Part shown: one piece after another, positions 1 to 6,104 of the stretch
Layout of the letters: each line of letters starts with the position of its first letter
Position numbering within the stretch: the first letter of the stretch is position 1
Assembly (NCBI GenBank): GCA_937900045.1
Contig: CALCEB010000244.1
Span: forward strand, 1 to 16,060
Origin: an uncultured Acidobacteriota bacterium
GTDB taxonomy: Bacteria; Acidobacteriota; Terriglobia; UBA7540
DNA: 16,060 nucleotides
Direction of reading: 5' to 3'
Notes under the pieces: generated by a model
The model's database searches: none
What the model saw: only the letters and a program-made list of their open reading frames with translations
What the model was told of the DNA's origin: nothing
Made by a program: the position numbers and the translations under genes

Positions 1-424
1 ACGGTAACGGCGCAGCCCTCATCGCCGCCCGGGGCGGAGCCAGCCCCGCCCCTACCATCATCTCCTTCAGCGTCTGGCCCTCCAGCAATTCCATGGCGAT
101 GAAGGGCTGGCCCTGGTGCTCGCCGACTTCATAAATGGTGCAGAGGTTGGGATGGTTCAGGGCGGCGGCGGCGCGAGCTTCGCGCTTGAAGCGCTCGAGA
201 GCCTGCAAATCCGCAGCACTGCCCCTCGGGGCGGCGCCCGCCGGGCTAAAGGCATCACCGGCCGGGCTAAAGCCCGCCGCTACGCTGGGCAGGAACTTCA
301 GCGCCAACAGACGGCCCAGGCGCGCGTCTTCGGCCTTATAGACCACACCCATGCCGCCCGCGCCCAGCGCCTCAAGAATGCGGTAATGGGAAACTGTTTG
401 TCCGCTTTCCATAGGGATCCGCAT
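1..424 (-). CDS. Serine/threonine protein kinase, N-terminal part (runs off the window)
   Basis: Translating the reverse strand from 424 gives an open frame of 141 residues to the window edge. It shows the N-lobe of a Hanks-type kinase: a glycine-rich loop GAGGMGVVYK (residues 21-30), the ATP-binding lysine in LALKFL (K43), an alpha-C helix with its glutamate in RFKREARAAAAL (E82), then HPNLCTIYEVGE and the hinge-like IAMELLEG. Kinases of this type phosphorylate Ser/Thr on partner proteins and often have C-terminal sensor repeats, which here lie outside the window. Two stretches do not fit the family. Residues 47-71, between beta-3 and alpha-C, and residues from about 124 on are translated from palindromic repeat DNA (see the repeat entries), so the protein may be altered or on its way to inactivation. 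The start could be ATG 424 or the in-frame ATG at 412. GAGGA lies about 12-16 nt before 424, a loose ribosome binding site. The kinase assignment is firm, but activity is uncertain. Confidence 0.85.
   Translation of the reverse strand, partial: MRIPMESGQTVSHYRILEALGAGGMGVVYKAEDARLGRLLALKFLPSVAAGFSPAGDAFSPAGAAPRGSAADLQALERFKREARAAAALNHPNLCTIYEVGEHQGQPFIAMELLEGQTLKEMMVGAGLAPPRAAMRAAPLP
31..52. repeat. GC-rich palindrome inside the kinase coding sequence
   Basis: An imperfect palindrome of the form GGGGCGG...CCGCCCC lies within the kinase frame just after the ELLEGQTLKEMM hinge segment. It encodes Gly/Ala/Pro-rich residues where the family normally continues into helix D. It looks like a second REP-like unit, different from the one at 212-283. 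The element may extend beyond the left edge of the window. Confidence 0.45.
212..283. repeat. REP-like palindromic repeat inserted in the kinase coding sequence
   Basis: About 72 bp with two direct copies of gccgggctaaag (near 239-251 and 260-272). The second completes the palindrome gggctaaagccc. The same CTAAAG-centred palindrome recurs in the MITE-like element at 12111-12297. Its length is a multiple of three, so the kinase frame stays open. It encodes the Ala/Gly/Pro-rich residues 47-71, which typical kinases lack between beta-3 and alpha-C. That it arrived by insertion is an inference from protein alignment logic. Confidence 0.6.
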
Positions 425-801
425 GGCCTACCAAATTCCTCGCTTCCGGGGTCATGAAAGGGGTCCATGGTCCGCTGCGCCAGGCCATCCCACAATCAGG
501 TTAAGCCTCAAACGCCTTCGTGGGTGGCGCAGACGTCGGGTTGTGATGTCAGCGAACACGCGGCAACGTGACCGGCATCGAGCAGGTAGCTGAGTACGGC
601 AGCTCGGACCTGTTGTCAAAGGTCCGCGGTTTTTCACGTTCATCAGGGACAAGCCGCGGAGCTACAATTCAGGTCCGCGCTAGTTGCTTCTCCCTGCTCA
701 ACTCTTGCCGCAGCCAACTCTTGGCCAACTTCCAGTCGCGCGGCACCACTGGCTGAGTCCTGCCGTGTTACCTGCCTTTGTGCTAAAGTCAAATTAGACG
801 T
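425..801. other. Intergenic region between divergent kinase and hicBA genes
   Basis: This 377-bp gap separates two divergent transcription units and must hold both promoters. I see no convincing gene. The short open frames here have no recognisable protein features, and no strong -35/-10 pair stands out on either strand. An AT-richer stretch (about 778-800) precedes hicB and is the likeliest position for its promoter. Confidence 0.4.
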
Positions 802-1026
802 ATGAAAGCCGCCATGAGATTCGAAGACTACAAAACGGTTCTTTACCGCCAGGAGGATGGTTCATGGGTAGCTGAAATTCCCGCACTGGCCGGCTGCTAT
901 GCGCTCATGCCCACTCGCGAAGCCGCTCTTACAGAACTTGCGGACGTTTTCCGGATGATTGAAGAGGAGTATTGCGAAAAAGGAATCCCCTTGCCTGCCG
1001 ATACCACCGAAATCGTTCATGCCTAG
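802..1026 (+). CDS. hicB: HicB-family antitoxin
   Basis: A 74-residue protein with the HicB core signature: YRQEDGSWVAEIPALAGCYALMPTREAALTELADVFRMI has the strand pattern and the GxWVAEIPxLxGC motif of the partial RNase-H fold of HicB antitoxins. HicB binds and neutralises the HicA mRNA interferase and usually represses its own operon. This is a short version: the chain ends in ADTTEIVHA with no helix-turn-helix or ribbon-helix-helix tail, so autoregulation by direct DNA binding is less certain. The start could be ATG 802 or the in-frame ATG 814, and neither has a strong Shine-Dalgarno sequence. It overlaps the toxin gene by 8 nt, which points to translational coupling. The antitoxin gene comes first, the reverse of the E. 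coli hicAB order but common elsewhere. Confidence 0.85.
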   Translation: MKAAMRFEDYKTVLYRQEDGSWVAEIPALAGCYALMPTREAALTELADVFRMIEEEYCEKGIPLPADTTEIVHA

Positions 1027-1234
1027 CGCCACGGCTCGCGAATTTCAAAGCGTAGCGCGCCGCCTGGGATTTTCCAAGACAAGACAGTCCGGGAGCCACG
1101 AACGTTGGAATCACCCAGACGGGCGAGCCGTCACGATTCCGCTTCACGGTGGCCGTGAGATTGGCCCTCCTTTGTTGTTTAAGATCCTGCGGCAACGGGG
1201 CCTCAGGTTGGAGGAGTTGCAGAAATTGCGGTGA
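1019..1234 (+). CDS. hicA: HicA-family mRNA interferase toxin
   Basis: A 71-residue protein starting at the ATG inside the hicB 3' end. An earlier in-frame start (959) would lie deep within hicB and gives an untypical leader, so it was not used. The chain shows the double-stranded-RNA-binding-like HicA fold: FQSVARRLGFSKTRQSGSHERW, with catalytic His27 in the GSH motif, followed by VTIPLHGGREIGPPLLFKILRQ, the usual IP.H...L..G....IL pattern. HicA cleaves mRNA in a translation-independent way when HicB is depleted. All key residues are present, so the toxin looks intact. The pair sits alone between a kinase gene and the housekeeping run, a typical setting for a chromosomal toxin-antitoxin locus of horizontal origin. 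Confidence 0.88.
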   Translation: MPSATAREFQSVARRLGFSKTRQSGSHERWNHPDGRAVTIPLHGGREIGPPLLFKILRQRGLRLEELQKLR

Positions 1235-1286
1235 AGCAGGATTCGTCACGCACCGGCGTCACGCCATCGCTCAATAATGGCGAGCC

Positions 1287-1772
1287 TCAAATGCCTTCGC
1301 TGACGAAGCGTTTGGCATGTTCTTTGAGGATGCAGCGATCCTGAATTACTTCAAGGCCAGCGGAACGGGCGCGGCGCGCGGCCGGTTCGTGGGTGACGCC
1401 TTCCTGCATCCAGATCACCCGTGCCCCTACCTTTATGGCGCTCTTCACAATTTCCGGAACAAACTCTGCCTTACGGAAGATCACCACCATATCAATGGGT
1501 TCGGGAATCGCTTCGAGGGTGGCGTAACACTTTTCATTAAAGACCAGCTCCGCGTGGGGATTCACAGCGATCACGCGGTAGCCTCGAGCCTTGAGATAGG
1601 CAGCCACGCCGTAACTGGGGCGGGAAATCTTGGGTGATAGCCCGACCACGGCGACGCGCTTGTAGCGGTCCAGGACGGCGGTGATGGGATCGCGGCCCGG
1701 TGCGGCAGGCCCCGGCGCGTTGCGAGGGTCTACGGTCATCCCCGAATGAGGAATTCTACCCGTCATTCTCAT
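1287..1772 (-). CDS. CoA-binding domain protein (YccU-like)
   Basis: A 161-residue protein made almost entirely of a CoA-binding Rossmann domain. VAVVGLSPK (residues 40-48) is the nucleotide-binding loop, followed by SYGVAAYLKARGYRVIAVNP, DMVVIFRKAEFVPEIVKSAI and the conserved WMQEGV (121-126) and DRCILKEH (145-152) with Cys147. This matches the YccU-type stand-alone proteins, whose physiological role is not established. It resembles the CoA-binding part of succinyl-CoA synthetase alpha but lacks the ligase half. ATG 1772 was chosen because GAGGTG lies 5 nt upstream. A TTG at 1784 is possible but lacks such a site. It follows hisC after 27 nt and is probably co-transcribed. The first 30 residues are Pro/Gly-rich and probably disordered. 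Confidence 0.85.
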   Translation of the reverse strand: MRMTGRIPHSGMTVDPRNAPGPAAPGRDPITAVLDRYKRVAVVGLSPKISRPSYGVAAYLKARGYRVIAVNPHAELVFNEKCYATLEAIPEPIDMVVIFRKAEFVPEIVKSAIKVGARVIWMQEGVTHEPAARRARSAGLEVIQDRCILKEHAKRFVSEGI

Positions 1773-1799
1773 GATGCACCTCAAAAAATCGCCGGGAGG

Positions 1800-2921
1800 T
1801 CAATGCGCGGCCCGGGCAGGGGCCATCATCATGCTGCGCATGGCTTCAAGGAATTGCTCGTTGTCCTCGTGTGTCCCTACCGTCACCCGCAGCGAGGTTG
1901 GAAACCCGTAAAGCTTCATGGGCCGCACAATCACTCCCCGGTCGAGCAGCCTGATGAAATCATCCTCGCAATCCCGCGCCGTGTCAATCAGGATGAAATT
2001 CGCCACGGAGGGAGTGAACCGCACACCCATCAGCGAAAGCTCCTTGGCCACAAACTCCATCTCCCGGCGGTTGGACTCGACCGACCTTGAAACGTGCTCC
2101 CGGTCGTCAATCGCCGCCATCGCTCCGGCCTGCGCCAGCGAGGATGCGTTGAAAGGCGAGCGGATGCGATTCAGGCAATCGATCAGCTCCGGGTGGCCCA
2201 TTCCGTAGCCGATGCGTAAGCCCGCAAGGCCGTATACTTTGGAGAACGTGCGGAGAACCAATAGGTTTCTGCCCTCGCGGACATGATCGAGGGCGCGTGA
2301 ATAATCCGGCCGCTGGATGTAATCGTAATAAGCCTCGTCCAGAACCACCAGCACACGGTCCGGCACGGCGCGGAGGAAGCGGTCAAACTCATCTGCAGTG
2401 AACATGGTGCCGGTGGGGTTATTGGGATTGGCCAGATAAATGACCTTGGTGCGGGGGCTAACGGCGTGGGCGATGGCCGCCAGGTCATAAGCAAGATGGA
2501 AAAGCGGAACCTGGATCAGCGCTGCGCCCATTTCCTCAATGGCAAGGCGGTAGATGTAAAACGTCGATTCGGCGGTGATACCTTCATCCGCCGAGGAAAG
2601 AAACGTCCTGGCCACAAGCTCAATCAAATCGGTTGAGCCTGCTCCTAGAATAATCTGGTTCATCTCGAGCCCGGCGTTCTCAGCCAGCTTCTCACGCAGC
2701 GAGTACCCATTGCCGTCGGGATAGAGATGAAGGTGGTCAAGCGCCGAGCGGATGGCCTCCAGCGCCCGGGACGATGGACCCAGCGGATTTTCATTGGAAG
2801 CCAGCTTGATGGCCGGATGGCCCAGCTCCCGCTCAACCTCTTCAATGGGCTTGCCGGGTGGATAAGGGCGAATCCGGTTCACCCACGCCGGAGCTTGATC
2901 GCGAATTGAAGATATCACCAT
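1800..2921 (-). CDS. hisC: Histidinol-phosphate aminotransferase
   Basis: A 373-residue fold-type I PLP enzyme of the HisC family, which converts imidazole-acetol phosphate and glutamate to histidinol phosphate in histidine synthesis (cytoplasm). Visible landmarks are ASNENPLGPS near the N-terminus (41-50), YPDGNGYSLREKLA, GAGSTDLIEL for cofactor phosphate contact, NPNNPTG (165-171), DEAYYDY (195-201), the Schiff-base lysine in TFSKVYGLAGLRIGY (K228) and the C-terminal RPMKLYGFPTSLRVTVGT. Length is normal for the family. It is not next to other his genes, which is common where his genes are scattered. Related family members also transaminate aromatic keto acids, so a dual or aromatic role is possible. 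It lies 97 nt downstream of rluB, with a repeat in between, and 27 nt before the CoA-binding protein gene. Confidence 0.93.
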   Translation of the reverse strand: MVISSIRDQAPAWVNRIRPYPPGKPIEEVERELGHPAIKLASNENPLGPSSRALEAIRSALDHLHLYPDGNGYSLREKLAENAGLEMNQIILGAGSTDLIELVARTFLSSADEGITAESTFYIYRLAIEEMGAALIQVPLFHLAYDLAAIAHAVSPRTKVIYLANPNNPTGTMFTADEFDRFLRAVPDRVLVVLDEAYYDYIQRPDYSRALDHVREGRNLLVLRTFSKVYGLAGLRIGYGMGHPELIDCLNRIRSPFNASSLAQAGAMAAIDDREHVSRSVESNRREMEFVAKELSLMGVRFTPSVANFILIDTARDCEDDFIRLLDRGVIVRPMKLYGFPTSLRVTVGTHEDNEQFLEAMRSMMMAPARAAH

Positions 2922-2944
2922 GAATTATCCCGGACTCTTGAGGA

Positions 2945-3038
2945 CAGTGGAAAGTGATTAGTGGTTAGTGGTCAATGAGGAGTGACATTTTCACTGATCG
3001 CTTTTCACCAATCACTAATCACTTACCACTTATCACTG
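2945..3038. repeat. Degenerate inverted repeat of AGTGATTAGTGG units overlapping the rluB 3' end
   Basis: The left half (about 2945-2985) is a run of loose AGTGATTAGTGGT-type units. The right half (2991-3038) is their reverse complement (ACCAATCACTAATCACTT and similar). The centre is AGTGA-cattt-TCACT (2981-2995). The whole can fold into one long imperfect hairpin between rluB and hisC. Its right end runs into rluB and supplies the last codons and stop (V-I-S-G-K-TGA). It may act as an mRNA-stabilising or attenuating structure; that role is inferred only. Confidence 0.7.
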
Positions 3039-3768
3039 CTTTCTCCGCCCGCAATTTCCGCAGCCGGTCGACTTCCGCCGGTGTGATTTCCCGGAATTTG
3101 CCCGGAGGTATGCCTTCCAATTCCAGGAAGGCGATGCGCACGCGTTTCAACTTTACCACCATCACGCCCATGCGCTCAAACATGCGCCGAACCTGATGAT
3201 AACGGCCCTCCACCAACGTCACTTCGTACCAGGGCTTCTCCTTGTGTCCTTTGATGGGCAGAACGCGGATGCGCGCCGGCGCCGTCTTGCGCCCATCCAG
3301 GACGATGCCCTGCTCAAGCCTCGCTAGAGCGGCCGGGCTAGGGTCGCCCGAGAGCTTGGCGTGATAAGTGCGCGGCACGGCGGATGCACGGGACATCAGA
3401 AAATTGGCCAGCTCGCCGTCATTGGTCAGAATGATAAGCCCCGAAGTGTGGTAATCGAGGCGCCCCACTGGGTAAACCCGCTCTTTAACCCGCCGCATTA
3501 GCGAAACCACCGTCGGGCGTCCCTCCGGGTCGCGCACCGTTGAAACGTAACCCACCGGTTTGTGAAGAAGATAGTAAGCGTGATGCTCTGGAATGCGCAG
3601 CGACCGGCTGCCCACGCGAATTTGATCGACGCCGGGATCGGCCTTTGAGCCAAGTTGCGTCACCACCTGGCCGTTCACGGTCACCCGGCCGCCGGTGATC
3701 CATTCTTCAGCCTTACGCCGCGAGGCTAACCCCGCCGCCGAGATGATTTTTTGTAAGCGCTCTTGCAT
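3019..3768 (-). CDS. rluB: 23S rRNA pseudouridine synthase, RluB/RsuA family
   Basis: A 249-residue protein with an N-terminal S4 RNA-binding domain (MQERLQKIISAAGLASRRKAEEWI, GRVTVNGQVV, about residues 1-55) and an RsuA/RluB/RluE/RluF-type catalytic domain. The catalytic aspartate is D105 in GRLDYHTSGL. LLHKPVGYVST and EGRYHQVRRMFE are further family motifs. RluB-type enzymes isomerise a uridine in helix 90 region of 23S rRNA during ribosome maturation. Its position beside scpB is a widely conserved neighbourhood and supports RluB over RsuA. The start at 3768 places the S4 domain directly at the N-terminus; the ribosome binding site is weak. The last five residues and the stop are encoded by repeat DNA, so the natural C-terminus may have been replaced. 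Confidence 0.9.
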   Translation of the reverse strand: MQERLQKIISAAGLASRRKAEEWITGGRVTVNGQVVTQLGSKADPGVDQIRVGSRSLRIPEHHAYYLLHKPVGYVSTVRDPEGRPTVVSLMRRVKERVYPVGRLDYHTSGLIILTNDGELANFLMSRASAVPRTYHAKLSGDPSPAALARLEQGIVLDGRKTAPARIRVLPIKGHKEKPWYEVTLVEGRYHQVRRMFERMGVMVVKLKRVRIAFLELEGIPPGKFREITPAEVDRLRKLRAEKAVISGK

Positions 3769-3813
3769 ATTGTGTCCAGCGGCTTGTTGAATCCGTCACA
3801 GGCCGTTCCGATT

Positions 3814-3920
3814 TCGGAGTGCGGCGGCTTGCCGCCCTTTGTTTCGGCTGTTGCTCACAGAAACTTGGTGGCGAAGCCGGCATTGCCTCCAAAAAGCGGG
3901 AGCAAGCTCCTGCACTCCAA
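3814..3920. repeat. Two inverted copies of a REP hairpin with conserved flanks and variable stem
   Basis: Copy 1 (about 3816-3840, + strand) reads ggagtgc, then a GGCGGC-TT-GCCGCC hairpin (3823-3836), then ctttg. Copy 2 (about 3893-3919, - strand) reads ggagtgc, then a stem built on GGAGC-TT-GCTCC, then cttttt. The outer sequences match while the stem bases differ but stay paired, a pattern expected for a structure-conserved REP family. The copies face each other in the 153-bp gap between scpB and rluB. Confidence 0.6.
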
Positions 3921-3921
3921 A

Positions 3922-4575
3922 TCAATTCTCGATCTTCTCCGGCCCGGTGCCGGGTTTGGCTTCTTTCGCCTCAGGATCTTGAGCCGTCCCCTGCCCATCA
4001 CTCGATGGCTCTGGGCCAAGTCCTGCGTCTGCGCCCAGCGACTGTTTGGCTAGTTCTTCAAATTCACGAAGGCTGGGGAGCTCGCTCACGTCTTTCAGGC
4101 CGAAATGGACCAGAAAGTCCTTCGAAGTGCGATAAAGGATGGGGCGGCCCAGCACGTTTTTCCTGCCCGAGGTAACGATCAGCCTCTTTTCAAGCAGCGT
4201 ATGGATGACGCCACCGCAGTTAACTCCCCTGATTTCTTCAATTTCCGGGACTGTTGCGGGCTGCCGGTAAGCGATCACCGCCAACGTCTCAAGCGCGGGC
4301 TTGGAAAGCCGCATGGGTGGCTTCAAGCTCTTCACAAAATTGCGTAGGGTCTCATGATGCTCAGGCTTCGAGGATATCTTATAACCGCCTGCTACCTGGC
4401 GAATCTGGATGCCGTGTTCAGGACGATCGAAATCCGCAATCAACTCTTCGAGCTTCGCTTGAACCCGTTCGCCGCCCTCACTCTCCAAGGCTTTCACCAT
4501 CGCCTCCAGGGGAACCGGGTCAGGCGCTACATAAAGGATGGCTTCGATAAGGGCTTTCAAATTCTCGTCCGTCAT
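3922..4575 (-). CDS. scpB: Segregation and condensation protein B
   Basis: A 217-residue ScpB (kite) subunit, which with ScpA and SMC forms the bacterial condensin complex. It has two winged-helix domains. The first is LKALIEAILYVAPDPVPLEAM (residues 5-25) through the GIQIRQVAGGYKISSKPEHHE segment. The second begins LSKPALETLAVIAYRQPATVPEIEEIRGVNCGGVIHTLLEKRLI and ends GRPILYRTSKDFLVHFGLKDVSELP, all strong family motifs. After about residue 183 comes a charged, Pro/Gly/Glu-rich tail that is probably disordered. The start at 4575 gives the expected N-terminus directly (MTDENLKALIEAILY); no clear Shine-Dalgarno sequence precedes it. Unusually, it is separated from scpA by 396 bp of repeat-rich DNA, although these genes are often adjacent or overlapping. 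Confidence 0.93.
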   Translation of the reverse strand: MTDENLKALIEAILYVAPDPVPLEAMVKALESEGGERVQAKLEELIADFDRPEHGIQIRQVAGGYKISSKPEHHETLRNFVKSLKPPMRLSKPALETLAVIAYRQPATVPEIEEIRGVNCGGVIHTLLEKRLIVTSGRKNVLGRPILYRTSKDFLVHFGLKDVSELPSLREFEELAKQSLGADAGLGPEPSSDGQGTAQDPEAKEAKPGTGPEKIEN

Positions 4576-4971
4576 AATAGCTTACGGTTTCACTGTCCGA
4601 TTAATGACTTTTCCCGGCAATTCATCCCTCTCGCCAACAGGTCATTCCCGCTGAAACTGGAATCCAGTACCGTTCCAGTCCCCGTTCGCACAGCACCAGT
4701 GATGTGGACCCCTGCCTGCGCGAGGGTGATGGTGTCCCATAAATCCTCGACGCAACCAGGAGCAATGGCCACCTTGCACGGGGTGACGGTCTCCTCGTGA
4801 CGAACAGCCCGGCGTTTCAACCGCAACGTACAGCCGCAATTGCCCGTGATCCTCCGGTTCGTTTGGCAAAACGAACCGGAGCCGACTCTGTGTTTTCAAC
4901 AACATCTCCGGTTCGTTTTGTTATTTTAATGTTGCTACGCCACAACTCTGATATGGCCTCTGGCACTTCGC
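4576..4971. other. Repeat-filled gap between scpA and scpB
   Basis: No gene is supported here; the open frames lack family features and are translations of repeat DNA. The scpB-proximal half contains a degenerate copy of the repeat family also found at 10632-10790: GTCATTCCCGC...GGAATCC (4641-4665) followed by a 25-nt unit at 4705-4729 that matches 10693-10717 (opposite strand) at 23 of 25 positions. The scpA-proximal half contains the three-armed hairpin repeat listed separately. Confidence 0.6.
4852..4920 (-). promoter_or_regulatory. Three-armed repeat able to form two mutually exclusive hairpins between scpA and scpB
   Basis: The + strand contains ctccggttcgttt (4852-4864), then caaaacgaaccggag (4867-4881), then ctccggttcgttttg (4906-4920). 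The middle arm is a perfect complement of either neighbour: 13 bp with the left arm (4-nt loop) or 15 bp with the right arm (24-nt loop). In the scp transcript the order is 4920 to 4852, so the long-loop hairpin forms first and the tight hairpin can replace it. No U-run follows in the scp direction, so this is not a plain terminator. It may be an attenuator or processing site, or just a palindromic repeat with a duplicated arm. The base pairing is directly visible; any role is inferred. Confidence 0.55.
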
Positions 4972-5868
4972 TCAACCATCTTCAGATTCCGCCAAAGCCT
5001 CTGCCAGACCCGACTCAATCGATTCCAAGTTGGCGCCGGTCAGAGCTTCCTCAAAATGTGGCGAGCGTTGCAGGGTAATCGGTGAAAATAAGTCCTTTTG
5101 CCGTAGCATAATAGCACGGATTCTGACCAGTTCAAGCAGGGCGATGAAGAGCGCGATCAGGGCTGGGCGTGCAACGAACCCGGACGCCAAGTCGTCCAAC
5201 CGGACGGGATGTGGGTTTGACTTCAGCGCCTCGCGCACGTATTCGATCATCTGCCCCACGGTTACTTGCTCACGCTGCAAGTTAATGGCGGTATTTGACT
5301 TGGCTCGTTCAAGAATCTCCCGGAAGACGGAAATGAGGTCGAAAATGGAGACTGCCAGGCCCGGCTCGTCCTCTGCCTCGGCAAACTCGGCGATGCCCGG
5401 CTGAGACCACATCGCATCCTCAACCATGCGCTTCGACTGCAGCATTTCTGCGGCGTTTTTGAACTGCTCGTGTTCGAGCAGCCGTCGCACCAGATCCATT
5501 CGCGGGTCTTCCTGTTCGCCGGTCGGCGCGGTGGGGTCCGGCGGCAGGAGCGTCCGCGATTTGATGTAAATCAAGGTTGCCGCCATCAGGATAAACTCGC
5601 CCGCAACATCGATGTTAAGTTCTTCAAGAACATGTAGATAATCAAGATATTGGCGGGTGATCCGGGCGATGGGGATATCGTAAATGTTAATTTGCTGCTT
5701 GCGGATAAGATCAAGGAGCAGATCGAGCGGCCCCTCATATATTTCAAGCTTCAGCTCAGGCGCTGGGGTGTCCTTATTGGTGGCGCGGACTATGCTTGAC
5801 GCCGCCGTGCCTGCGGATTCCTGCTCCGGGGGCACGGGCGAATTGAGATCGTGAATTTCGTTGAACAT
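4972..5868 (-). CDS. scpA: Segregation and condensation protein A
   Basis: A 298-residue ScpA (kleisin), which bridges the SMC head domains and recruits ScpB. The N-terminal SMC-binding region shows the hallmark LEIYEGPLDLLLDLIRKQQINIYDIPIARITRQYLDYL (about residues 41-78), followed by DVAGEFILMAATLIYIKSRTLLPP. The C-terminal winged helix is around residues 210-270 (VTVGQMIEYVREAL, LIALFIALLELVRIRAIMLRQKDLFSPITL). Length is close to the family norm, with about 35 extra polar residues at the front. The start at 5868 has an AAGAAGAG purine run directly upstream. A 6-bp hairpin (5880-5894) sits in the leader. It lies downstream of trpS by about 236 bp and upstream of scpB. Confidence 0.93.
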   Translation of the reverse strand: MFNEIHDLNSPVPPEQESAGTAASSIVRATNKDTPAPELKLEIYEGPLDLLLDLIRKQQINIYDIPIARITRQYLDYLHVLEELNIDVAGEFILMAATLIYIKSRTLLPPDPTAPTGEQEDPRMDLVRRLLEHEQFKNAAEMLQSKRMVEDAMWSQPGIAEFAEAEDEPGLAVSIFDLISVFREILERAKSNTAINLQREQVTVGQMIEYVREALKSNPHPVRLDDLASGFVARPALIALFIALLELVRIRAIMLRQKDLFSPITLQRSPHFEEALTGANLESIESGLAEALAESEDG

Positions 5869-5879
5869 CTCTTCTTGGA

Positions 5880-5894
5880 CCGGCCTTGGGCCGG
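5880..5894 (-). promoter_or_regulatory. Small hairpin in the scpA leader
   Basis: CCGGCC-ttg-GGCCGG is a perfect 6-bp stem ending 12 nt before the scpA start codon, with partial outer pairing (GGAC/GTCC). It borders the purine-rich ribosome binding region and could affect translation initiation. This is structure only; no function is shown. Confidence 0.35.
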
Positions 5895-5918
5895 ATGTCC
5901 GCTCACAGTAATATCTTA

Positions 5919-6042
5919 TTTGTTTTCATTAACATTCGATCCGTAGCAGCGAATATCATTCATTCTAAAATGGTTAATGGAGTTCTGGGTTCCGCTTTGC
6001 AGTGCTAGAAAATTCCGATCCTTTGTTTTCATATACATTCTA
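5919..6042. repeat. Pair of 21-bp direct repeats in the trpS-scpA gap
   Basis: 5919-5939 and 6022-6042 share 18 of 21 positions (TTTGTTTTCAT..ACATTC.A), spaced 103 bp start to start, in an AT-rich stretch unlike its surroundings. They lie upstream of scpA on its transcribed side, so they could be paired protein-binding sites or part of the scpA promoter region. Confidence 0.45.
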
Positions 6043-6104
6043 GCTTCGTTCCCTCAGAAAACTTTTGGTGTGGAACGTACTTCCTTCGGGCGTGTGGAAG
6101 CACT

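Noticed and set aside
504..1299. 17-nt near match (agcctcaaacgccttcg at 504-520, agcctcaaatgccttcg at 1283-1299)
   Set aside because: A single 16-of-17 match is about what chance allows for all pairs in a 16-kb window, and nothing flanking it is shared.
2945..3038. CRISPR-like array of AGTGATTAG units
   Set aside because: Units are short, degenerate and inverted around a centre, with no uniform spacers.
4590..4826. 78-residue minus-strand open frame between scpA and scpB
   Set aside because: It is a translation of degenerate repeat DNA (4641-4729), has no family features and no ribosome binding site of note.
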